A stretch of 64,000 nucleotides of DNA from Rhineura floridana (lineage: Eukaryota > Chordata > Lepidosauria > Squamata > Rhineuridae): the NCBI RefSeq assembly GCF_030035675.1, contig NC_084480.1, forward strand, positions 131,514,738 through 131,578,737. The letters are read 5' to 3'. The notes under the pieces are model-generated. The model was given only the letters and a program-made list of their open reading frames with translations, did no database searches and had not been told where the DNA came from. The stretch's first letter is position 1. The number at the start of each line of letters is the position of its first letter. A program made the translations under genes and the position numbers. This document shows positions 55,801 through 64,000 of the stretch, one piece after another.

Positions 55801-58800
55801 TATGATGTTTTAGTGTTTTTGGTGCTTTTGTTTGCTGCCCTGGGCTCCTGCTGGGAGGAAGGGTGGGATATAAATATAAATATAATAATACTAATAGTAA
55901 TAATAACAGTAATAATAATAATAATAATTTAAAAATGTAGGAGTTTCTACATTTGCCTCTTGCTAGCCTAGATGGAGAGATGGACTACTACAGTTTAAGG
56001 AGACATTCCAGTCAGGCAAAAGAACTGGAGGAGGGTGTGGAGAAGGGCTAGTAAGGAATCTGGCCTGGGGAGAGAGGGTGTGGCCTGGGGAGGGTCCTGA
56101 GGGCCAGCTAGGGAGATCTGGAGGACCACATTTGGCCCCTGGGCTCAAGGTTCCTGACCCTTGCTGCTATGCACAAGAGGGGAACCTTTTCAGCCGAAGG
56201 GCCAGGAGTGGTGGTAGGGCCAACCCCAGAAGGCGATGGAACCAAAGCCATGTACCTGCCCCATTCACAGTCATTGAACCCTCCTCTTTCCTAATTTCTC
56301 TTCCCCCTGCCCTCTCTTGTTCTATCTACTCTTCTCTTTTCCCTCCCCACACACAGCGTATAGACTTTTTAAAAAAAACTATTTGCAGGAACTGAACCTT
56401 TTTTCAAAGGCTAATTCCCAGGTGGGTGAATGGAGGGCCAAGGAGGGGAGGCTATGGGCCGGAGGCTCCTCCCCCCTGCTATAATGATACATATACAGCC
56501 TCCAGATATTTACCGGCTGTCCATTTTGGTGTCTCCCCTCCCCCCCGCATCTTGCATGTTTATCTGGTTAAAAACACTTGTTTGTTTCAGTGTTCTTTTG
56601 GTTACATTTTATACCATTTTTTAAAACCCACTAGTAACATTTTGTAGATGAGTTATGTCTCCTCAGGGCCCTTTTTAGAGGTAGGGGCTGGAACTTTAAA
56701 ATATCTGTAATGTGACAATTTCAACTTCCCTGCCAGGCCTCTCCATCCTTTGGGAGTGATTCTGATGCCTAACGAATGCCTTGTGATGATGATAAAAATA
56801 GCCCCTGCTGCTTGCAAGTCCAACCTGGTAGCTCACCTTATCTCCCATTATCTCATTTGCCTTCCCCAGGAGGGAATATACTAGGAGGATCCCAGCCTGA
56901 CTTATCCTCATCTGGGGACTGAAGATGGACAGCAAAGACGTTTGCAGAAAGGTTCTCTTCTGGTCTTCTGTGAAGATCTTTCTGAACAGCTAAAATCAAC
57001 AAGCGGCATTGTTATTAAGAAAGTACGGCAGATGTTTCATTTTTAAAAAAAGCACTAGAATAGAACAAGTGGGGATCTGCAACAAAAAGTTACAGTGCAT
57101 CCTGTTCCCAGTCCCTAATAGGAGTACTTCTGCTGTGGGCTACAACCAATGTGGAACAGAAGCCTTATAGCACTGGTTGGGCTTGAGCAAGGAAGAACGT
57201 TTCAGAAGAGGAAAGAAATACCCTTTTTCTTTCTTACCATCCCCCTTGAGATCTTCCCCCACTCTTCTATTTAGGTCTAAAGGGCTTTGGTTCAGGGCTG
57301 GCTGCTAGCTTCAGATGTGAGCACTTTATTGCTCTGTCGCTCTGAACTGGGTAGGTTTCGGAAGAGTGGGAAAGGGAAAAGATGTCCTATTTCTATTTCT
57401 TCCCTCTTGAAATCTCCCTTCACCCAGTCTGAGGCTACTATTGGCTCTTAGGGACTCAAGCAGGTCAGTTCCCTTCCCCCTTTTCCTTTGCTTCCCCCAA
57501 CTGACACCCTCAATATTCTGTGGCCCCTGGATACCACTGAGCATGCGCAGTCCAAATCAAGTTTTATCCCTCTCTTTCCTTTTCAGTTTATGAATGAATA
57601 TGTTGCCATATATCTAGGGAGACCCTCAAGTATGCAGAAACTACTGCCTTGTCCACAGTGGCTCCATTTTCCTGCCAAACCACCAAGGGCCACAAAGGTT
57701 GCTGTCAAAAGGAATGATGTTGCTGTCAGACAGGTCCATCTTTACTGCTACTGATACCACAGATACTTTGCAGCTTGCAATCCCTTCTGTGCCAACCTAA
57801 TCTTGGAACAGCCCAAGGCATCTCCATTGGGTATAATCTTGTCATGTATCCATATTTAATGCCACCTCAGAAGCATATTCTTACCTCACCCACCCTGCAG
57901 GAATCCATGTAAGCCAGCATCTTCTTGTCTTCTGATTTTGGGCACCACAGTTCTCCAGCTTCACTCATGCTCAGCCCTGACAGGAAGATAGCAGAAGTTT
58001 ATCTTTGTTTCTTTCTACACAATGGGTCTCTCTGACATTATAGCCTGGGATTTTTCCATCCCCTTTGGATGGTAGCTGCTCTTTTTGCAAGGATCTGTGA
58101 GGTATCCTAGGATTTCCTTCCAAGGGGATCTGTTCTGATATCTCTTTTCTGGCAAAGGTCTGAAGCAACACTTGAGAAATAAAGATCTGGATTATCAGAA
58201 GCTATGTCAAATATTATGTGGCCTTTTACCCAACTCTTATGTTTATGGATGGAGTGGGGCCTGTGGAAGAAGAGGAAGTCAGCATCATGAAGTGCCACAC
58301 TGAGCAGGCCGCTGATTTTTTGCTAGTAGAAGATTTTTTTTGTGGAGGAATGTACAGGAAAGAAGTGAGGTCATTTCTGAGTTCAAATCCCTGTGGGATG
58401 CTTTCTCTACTGAGACCCACACAAGTTAAGAAAAAACAGAAAATGGGTACCTTGCAGCATAGGAGGGGAGATTGGGTCAGTGCTACAGAGCTGAACTGGA
58501 AAGCCTGGAAAGAGTTTTAAAGATGCAAGGAGAAGAACATTAATTGCTCTAACTTAAGTGCAAGTGGGTGGGAGAAGAGGCAAGGCCTAGGGTCAGAAAC
58601 AGACCTTACCATTTAAGCAGAGTGAGGAGGCCACCCAGGCAGCTGATTATGGGTGTCATGAATAGGCAGCAAATTGTTATTTATTTCTTTTATTACTCCG
58701 TTTTTACTCCCAGGGTCAGCCACGGTCATGCTTCAGATGCATCTCCAACCCTCTTTGAAACTTCTGTACACAGATACACCCTTACTGGAAATGTTCTAAA

Positions 58801-61800
58801 GGGATGTGATTTTTTTGATACTGTATATTGATTTTCATGACACTGAATATGAGCCATTTGGGGTAATATGTGCCTTCCCAACAAGGTGCTGCTGGTCTCA
58901 TCTTTTTAAACAGACTTACCCATCTGATGAAGGAGCAGCTCATAAAGGCAATTGATGGTCAGCCTGGCCTGGCAACTCACATCTTCCAATGGATCTGTGA
59001 TACAGATTCCAAACTGTGCCACATGGTGTCCCAAAGCAGGAAGCTCACCAGACTTCTACTGAGACAGAAAACAAGAGGGATCTCTACTAATATTTTGCTG
59101 CCAGCTTTTCCCATTGTTTCCACTACCCTGCAAATCTATGGGTAAGACCAAGGTTTATTCTAAGGTGCAGCTAGACACATTTTGTGCAGTGCAAAATAGG
59201 TTTTTGTGGAGTTGAGCATATGGGATTTAATAAGGAGCTAGGTGGTTTCTAAAAAAGAAGTAAATGAGAAAAGATAAAAAGAAATAGAAAATGAAGATAA
59301 ATACTGGTTCCTTTCAAATCTTCATAAACATTTACTACTAGTCAGTACTTTTTCGGTAAAAAACAAGGTACAGGTACTCATATAGTGATAAAGTACTGTG
59401 GGTGTCAGCGCAAAATAGCAGGCATGGGTAGCAAAAAAAGAAGTTCAGGTATTCCGTACTGGTGAGTACTGTCACACACACACACACACACAAACCCTGC
59501 TAATAAAATATTAAGGGACAAATTACTTGACTAGTTTGGGGGCGGGTAGTGTGCTGGCTGCTTGTGCAGTAGGCAAAAAGCTTAGAATAAACCTTCAGTA
59601 TGAAAGGCCCTCTGCAGGAGCATCAAATAATCTCCAGTTCAAGTTGGGGCCAATCCAAATTACAGAATCAGTGAATGGTTGGGTGTGTGTGTGTGTGGGG
59701 GAGAGAGAGAGAGAGAGAGAGACTCTCTGACTCTGGGTCTACTTCACCTAGAATCTCCTAATCCAGACCTCTGAACTGAGCCACCATATGGAAGTACTCA
59801 CATCAAAATCTGACAGCCGAAGAGCATGGCGCAGCAAAGAAGTGCTGCAGTTAATGGCCCTGGATCTCTCTTGGGTATCACTGGAATGAATCCAGAAGTT
59901 GATGTGCTGTGGAAGGAAACAGCAGCTCAGTATCACCATAGCATCCGGGCTGATGCATACACACCAGTCTTGTGCTCCCACAAGAGTCTGTTCCTCTGAG
60001 CCCCATTTCTTGATCCTGAAAAATTCTAAATGGGATCTGCTTCTGTCAAGTTGATGCTTATCCATTATGCCCCTCAGGCCATGTTCTTATACTGTTGCAT
60101 GATGGGTGATGCTGCTGACCCAAACGGTGCCTACAGTGATGACAACTAAATTTATTTAAGTTGTATTTAAATTAAAATTTGTTTTATTTGGTTACACCCA
60201 ACTACGTTCTACTCAATAATTTTCCAGCTAGACTCTCCCTTGTATAAACTACAAGGTAAATTCCTGCTATTGTATAAATTGAAAGGTGAATTCCCACTAT
60301 CCTCTCTTTCACCCACTCACTTCCAGTATAAATAGCAGATGGCTGGTAGTTGGATCCTCAGACAGCAAGCCTTTCAGCATTATTTCCATTGTGTCTGTAG
60401 ATGATCTGTAGAGTGCCTGAAAGGAAAGAGAGATGCAGGCTTTTGGGCAGCGCAGGGGTGGGGAACCTGTGGCCTTCCAGATGATGATGGACTCCAACAC
60501 CCATCATTCCCAACGAGCATGGTCAGGGATGATGGGAGCTGGAGTCCAACAACATCTGGAGGCCTACAGGTTAGCGCCCCCTAAGGTAGAGGCTGAATTA
60601 CCCTGCCCGCTAACATAGCAAAATTACATATAAACTACAACTTCCAGAGCTGTGCCCATGTTAAGGCTGTTTCAGTGAAAACAACAGTCCTGTACCACCT
60701 TAAAAATGAACAAATTTATTGTGGCATAAGTTTTCATGGACTAGAATCCCACTTCATCAGATGTATGAAATGTTGTTCTCAGTTGGCATGTATATATGGA
60801 AGGCGATTGAGAGAAAGAGAGTGCATGAGAGAAAGAGCACAGTGGGATCAAATGTCATGAGATGCAAAAACAAAACAAAAATCTGCAACAGTACAATTCA
60901 AGTTTAAAAGTGTATGCAAATAGAAAGTAAGGTGGAACATGTGATGTAGCCAAAACAGCCTTCCCTGGCCTCTTCTTCCTGCCTTGTTTGGGGCACTTAC
61001 ATCTATTTCTGAAAAAGGGATTGTTTGTGCATCACAGGTCCAGAAAAGTATATCTGGTCCAGCACTTATTAGAAAGCTTAATCAGAATTTACCTGGCTAT
61101 GAGGATTCCCTGAATCTGTTTCCATGTTGAAAATGCCATGAAGAGCTAACCGCAAGACACCAGACTCTAGCTGAGGATCAAGAGGGGGCTTCATTTTGCT
61201 GGTTGGACCAAGGGAAGAGCAACAAGTTACTATGCTGTGTGAGAGACAGGCTGTAGAACAGAGCGAAATGCAAAACTTGTTCTCCCTTAAAAAAACAAAA
61301 CTCTTGCCATGGACTGTTTTTCTCCATGATTTCCCATGTGGGCCAACAGTCACTGTGCTGCGTTTTCTCTCTTTTCTGAATATACCGTGGGATGCTTCCT
61401 CCCATCTAGCAGGAAACCAAGAGAAGAGTGCTCCAGTTTACACATTGTGCACCACCTCAGCTGTTCATTGACGGGCTAATGGCTGGTCCAGTGTGTGTAC
61501 ATGATGTCCGAGTCCCGCATGGAACAGGATTCCTACTGAGCTGAAGCCTGACCCCGCCCCCCTCCTCGGATTCTCGATCTGAAGAAGTAACATTAAGAGC
61601 ATCTTTTTCCTACTGGGGAATGAGCTGGGGCTGCTTCCACCCTTGACATTTACCAGGAACTGCCAATGCTTTGTTACAGGACCTCTGCACAATGCTGAGA
61701 ACAAAACACTCCCCTCTCATGTTTTCCATGCTCAGCTTTCTTCTCTAGCTCAGAAAATCCAAACTTTTTTTTTTAAAAAAAAACCCTCAGTGGAATAGAT

Positions 61801-63652
61801 GCACAATTTCTGATGGTCTGTCACACTACTATTCCAGCTAATTAGATTGATCTAATCATTTTCTCCTGTCTCTCCTCTCTAGGAATTAATTCTGCTGTGT
61901 TAATCCTTCCCTTTCCAAATAGCATCATTTTCTACCTCTCTCTCTCCCCCCAGGTGGAGAATCACGTCTAGGAGTGTAGTCATAGAAGGAGGGATTGTTT
62001 AACCCTTTGCCCACACACAGTGGTCCCAATGAAGATCAACACACACACACACTCAACATCTGGAGCTGGGAAAAAGGGGACTGCCCACTTGGCTACAGAG
62101 TGTTAGAAGTCTGGAAGGAGCATGGCTATTCCACTTCCAGCTTCAAGCAGAACTGCAGTGATTGGGAGTTGCTGAATTGTGGGTGGGTACTTCAAGATGG
62201 GTGGAGCTTAATTTGCAAACTGGTTGCTGAGATTCATAAACAGATTGCTGCCAACAGTTTTAACTTAAGAAATTTCCCCCAGAAACAGTAAATCCTGATT
62301 AAATTTGGGGGGGGGGATATGAGCTGATATCTTGATGCCAACAATGTCATGTGAATGCTAGGTAAGTCTTAGCATTCTCATCTAGGAACATATTCTCTGA
62401 CGCTGTGAAATTTCCACTAAGATGGTTCCCTGGGGCTGTTCTCCGTAGTGAGAATTGCATACTGAGCATCTGTCTTCTTACTGAGGATGCCATAGACTGG
62501 AAGTGCCTGAAGTTGCCTCCACCTTCCTGCTGCCCCAAGATAAGTTGCTGGGGAGGAGCCATGGGCAGGGGAAGGAGGGTACTGCAGAGGGAGCTCACAG
62601 GATCAGGACATGAAGGGGCTTGCTTCCAAGTTTTCTGATGGGGGACTCAGGTTTGCAAGCCTGCTTGACTGAATGCTTAACACATCCCTAACCAGCATTA
62701 GAAATCAGCAGGATTTAGCTAGATCAGGAATATAAACTATAAGAGAAAAGTGTCAGGGGTTACTGCTAGACTTTGGAGTTGTAAAGAAGAATTTAGAGTA
62801 GCATACTGCTGAAAGAGGAAGGGAAGATGAAAGAAAGAGTTTGGGTGTAAGAACAGTCCGTCCTACTGCACCTTGAATTTAAAGACTGACATCCAAGAGA
62901 GATTGTAACATGACAAATATATATATATTAGCAAGAAAAGGCAAAGGAAAAAACTGAACTTCCTGTCTAAAACCCTGAAGAGCTGCTGCCAATCAGTGTA
63001 GACAGTGCTGAATTAGATGAACCAGTAATCTGACTCGGTGTAAGGCAGCTTCCTAGGTACCTATGTCATCAGTATAACAGTGATGGTGCAAACCAAAAGC
63101 AAGAAACAAGTCTAGAAGACCAGGGACATTGAGAGCCCTGAGGGACACGAGCTAAAAGAGAAGCAGTGAAGAGAAGCACTGACACTGCATACATTTAAAG
63201 CACATGGCTTCCCCCAAAGAATCCTGGGAACTGTAGTTTACCCCTCACAAAACTACGGTTCCCAGCACCCTTCACAAATCTGGTTCCCAGGACTTTGGCA
63301 GAAGCCATGTGCTTTAAATGTGTTCAGTGTGCTTTAAAGGTTTGGTGTGGATGTGCCCTTCACAGCAATGATTTCTGGACCTATTTGGCTTTCAAAACAA
63401 AGAGGGAATCGTGGAACTCTGCATAACATGTAGTTTGAGGGGCTATAATTTCTGGGCTTATTCCAGAAATGCCATGGGAGGTGACAAGTGCAATTGAAGA
63501 GAAATCCCCCGTCCCCAATGATATCAGGGCTGGGACCAGCATAGGTGTCATATTTATAGGTAAAATTGGTACCTGAGGTTGTAGACAGTGAGCATTGAGC
63601 AGGAGAGGACGAAGGATGGCACAGAGTGGACAGGCAGTGTTTCCATCACCAT
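49765..63652 (-). CDS. Maestro heat-like repeat (MROH) family protein, eight internal exons, partial
   Basis: Eight exons (63652..63573, 61198..61093, 60416..60321, 59906..59802, 59055..58920, 57976..57885, 56989..56837, 49861..49765) join to 865 nt, an uninterrupted 288-codon frame with matching phases and GT-AG introns. The product is all-helical in character, with HEAT-like pieces such as [34 protein letters not shown] and [18 protein letters not shown], which I recognise from MROH proteins (the W-h-x-S-x-x-x-x-ER block and the SQAG-LL-YSLLG block). MROH proteins are large HEAT-repeat scaffolds, often germline-expressed, whose biochemical role is poorly defined. The exons correspond to the middle of a roughly 1,600-residue family; upstream exons lie outside the window, and downstream exons were not found in 38.5-49.7 kb. 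I cannot say which paralog it is. Confidence 0.88.
50105..52892 (+). mobile_element. Older L2-like LINE, first part (endonuclease and reverse transcriptase), interrupted by CR1
   Basis: Endonuclease pieces ([20 protein letters not shown] near 50300, GDFNVHAEA near 50620) and reverse transcriptase pieces are read in several frames, with stops and frameshifts, so it is a decayed copy. It stops abruptly at 52892 in the C-terminal W-N-S-L-P region, where a CR1 has inserted, and resumes at about 55593. Its 3' end is of the GCTCCTGCTGGGAGGAAGGG subtype, different from the 34-kb copy. Confidence 0.88.
51678..52541 (+). pseudogene. Reverse transcriptase core of the older L2-like LINE
   Basis: This is an open stretch of 287 codons with [32 protein letters not shown] and YADDTELCF. 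It is flanked on both sides by frame changes: the endonuclease end and linker are at 51254..51637 and the C-terminus at 52526..52882. It is non-functional in its present state. Confidence 0.85.
53053..54403 (-). pseudogene. CR1 ORF2 remnant: endonuclease and C-terminus without RT core
   Basis: Endonuclease motifs are present in order ([55 protein letters not shown]). The start of the RT linker ([15 protein letters not shown]) is followed at once by the C-terminal region [11 protein letters not shown] ... FAPHFKKDI-type to [11 protein letters not shown]. The central reverse transcriptase motifs are absent. It has more than one frame change. Confidence 0.88.
54481..55470 (-). pseudogene. CR1 ORF1: N-terminal cysteine/coiled-coil region plus SGNH-type esterase domain
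   Basis: The ATG at 55470 starts [17 protein letters not shown] with a C-x-x-C ... C-x-x-C pattern, then a heptad-like coiled-coil stretch. After a frame change near 55000 the esterase domain follows, with VVGDSLL (nucleophile serine), HVGTND (block III) and DGLHL (catalytic Asp-His). CR1 ORF1 esterases are thought to help the ribonucleoprotein interact with membranes or nucleic acid. The esterase part is open for 167 codons and its three catalytic blocks are intact, although ORF1 as a whole is shifted once. Confidence 0.88.
55593..55930 (+). mobile_element. Older L2-like LINE, 3' end after the CR1 insertion
   Basis: It resumes with a continuation of the interrupted C-terminus (KTFLFQQAF-like) and runs to the L2 tail, GGGAGGAAGGGTGGGATATAA, and an (AAT)n microsatellite. 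Joined in thought to 52892, it gives the same order as the uninterrupted minus-strand copy at 28635-29210, which shows that the two parts are one insertion. Confidence 0.88.
56837..56989 (-). CDS. MROH-family exon g
   Basis: The exon is 153 bases, acceptor TTGATTTTAG and donor GTGAGC. It encodes [40 protein letters not shown] and [11 protein letters not shown]. This is the best-conserved block of the fragment and the firmest basis for the family call. Confidence 0.93.
57885..57976 (-). CDS. MROH-family exon f
   Basis: The exon is 92 bases, acceptor TTCCTGTCAG and donor GTAAGA. It encodes [20 protein letters not shown] and [11 protein letters not shown]; the E-L-W...R-V-G-E layout is shared with MROH proteins. 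Confidence 0.9.
58920..59055 (-). CDS. MROH-family exon e
   Basis: The exon is 136 bases, acceptor CTCAGTAG and donor GTAAGT. It encodes [40 protein letters not shown] and LLHQM. A competing CAG three bases upstream would put TAG in frame, so the AG at TAG must be used. It ends in phase 1. Confidence 0.9.
59468..59725. repeat. Microsatellites (CA)n at 59472-59493 and (GT)n(GA)n at 59682-59722
   Basis: Pure dinucleotide runs inside the intron between MROH exons d and e; no other content was recognised between them. Confidence 0.9.
59802..59906 (-). CDS. MROH-family exon d
   Basis: The exon is 105 bases, acceptor CTTCCACAG and donor GTGAGT. It encodes [20 protein letters not shown] then [15 protein letters not shown]. 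The W-x-x-S-x-x-x-x-ER-x-R-A motif is typical of the MROH HEAT region. Confidence 0.92.
60321..60416 (-). CDS. MROH-family exon c
   Basis: The exon is 96 bases, acceptor CTTTCAG and donor GTGAGT. It encodes [20 protein letters not shown] and [12 protein letters not shown], aligning to the family pattern L-Y-x-x-(S/T)-x-x-x-x-x-x-x-L-K-x-L-L-x-(E/S)-(D/S)-P-T. A miniature hAT-like element starts 36 bases upstream of its acceptor. Confidence 0.9.
60453..60583. mobile_element. Miniature palindromic hAT-like element beside an MROH exon acceptor
   Basis: It starts CAGGGGTGGGGAACCTGTGG and ends CCTACAGGTTAGCGCCCCCT. The inner arms GATGGACTCCAACACCCATC and GATGGGAGCTGGAGTCCAAC pair. Its near edge is 36 bases from MROH exon c. 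Confidence 0.7.
60685..60790 (+). repeat. Amniote repeat fragment, second copy
   Basis: CCTGTACCACCTTAAAAATG, GTGGCATAAGTTTTCATGG and CCCACTTCATCAGATGTATG. It lies in an MROH-gene intron. Confidence 0.6.
61093..61198 (-). CDS. MROH-family exon b
   Basis: The exon is 106 bases, acceptor CCAACCAG and donor GTAAAT. It encodes [20 protein letters not shown] then [16 protein letters not shown]. The S-K-x-K-P-P-L start is shared with other MROH members. Confidence 0.86.
61199..62954. other. MROH-gene intron between exons a and b, no clear element
   Basis: Apart from short A/T and CA runs (about 61770 and 62040) nothing was recognised. The phases of the flanking exons match, so no exon is required here. 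Confidence 0.5.
62955..63055 (+). repeat. tRNA-Ala-derived SINE, tail part
   Basis: AGAGCTGCTGCCAATCAGTG and ACTCGGTGTAAGGCAGCTTC match the tail of the family. Confidence 0.72.
63183..63362. repeat. Palindromic miniature element (TTTAAAGCACATG family), copy 4
   Basis: CATTTAAAGCACATGGCTTC pairs with GAAGCCATGTGCTTTAAATG; the best-preserved copy in the window. Confidence 0.85.
63573..63652 (-). CDS. MROH-family exon a
   Basis: The exon is 80 bases, acceptor CCTCCCAG and donor GTACCA. It encodes [20 protein letters not shown] followed by LTVYNL and two bases of a split serine. The initial ATG is an internal methionine after an acceptor, not a start. The phase (2) fits the next exon exactly. 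Confidence 0.78.
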
Positions 63653-64000
63653 CTGGGAGGGATCGACACACACAATACAAAATATGAGAGTCACTGCTGC
63701 TTAACACCCTCTAGCTTGCCCCAGCCGCCTACCACGGTTTCTTCCCCGCTCCATTCCCATGTGCTTATCTTCTTTATCACCTCCGCACCTTCCCCCAAAT
63801 CTCCTCAAACTGACATTACACATTCATGGTAACATTATTATTTTTCACAATAGCTTTAGCCATCCTGTTCTAATCTGGCTGCCCTTTTCTTCTCTCTGCC
63901 ACATCCCCATGCCTCACCTCCTCAGCTTTTTCTTCTATCCTCCCTAATGTGGGAAAGTTAAGGCTTCTCCACACTGCCCTTTAGCCTCCATCTTCCCCAC

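Noticed and set aside
58870-59145. Plus-strand 91-codon frame
   Set aside because: It is the antisense shadow of MROH exon e.
1-64000. CRISPR arrays, bacterial operons, rRNA genes
   Set aside because: No regularly spaced direct repeats or prokaryotic gene organisation; all repeat structure is of vertebrate transposable-element type.

Overview
This is vertebrate nuclear DNA, most likely from a lizard or other squamate. The evidence is the repeat content: Sauria-type SINEs whose tail matches BovB, 5'-truncated BovB (RTE) LINE ends, L2-like and CR1 LINEs, tRNA-Ala-derived SINEs and several families of hAT-type miniature elements. There are no bacterial-style operons. Host coding sequence is a small fraction of the window, spread over short exons on the minus strand with GT-AG introns. 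No CRISPR array, rRNA gene or intact tRNA gene was seen.

Two host genes can be read, both on the minus strand. INIP (SOSS complex subunit C) is complete for coding purposes: four coding exons between 31532 and 21291 give a 104-residue protein, with a likely non-coding first exon at a CpG-richer promoter near 38.15-38.45 kb. Upstream of it, eight consecutive exons between 63652 and 49765 (865 nt, 288 codons, phases consistent throughout) encode part of a HEAT-repeat protein of the maestro (MROH) family. Its 5' exons lie beyond the right edge, and its 3' exons were not found.

Layout. 1-20.7 kb is downstream of INIP and is almost entirely repeats. Its main feature is a 4.3 kb hAT-like element (13502-17822) with perfect 12-bp terminal inverted repeats and a perfect 8-bp target duplication, inserted in an older minus-strand L2. 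Inside it are a SINE, a BovB end, a 570-bp pyrimidine-rich minisatellite and a GC-rich block of alternately inverted modules. 20.7-38.4 kb is INIP; its introns hold SINEs, L2 pieces, solo-LTR fossils and, in intron 1, a young L2-like LINE with an 846-codon open frame. 38.5-49.7 kb lies between the genes and holds a decayed ZMYM1-like hAT transposon, an LTR fossil and miniature elements. 49.7-64 kb is the MROH-family gene; one 7-kb intron contains an L2 split by a CR1 that keeps its 5' end and its ORF1 esterase but has lost most of its reverse transcriptase.

Most of the window is therefore a record of nested insertion. Several boundaries can be placed to the base from target duplications or by comparison with a paralogous uninterrupted copy. 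Gene identities rest on translated exon sequence and splice sites read by eye; repeat-family names rest on remembered hallmarks and were not checked against a database.
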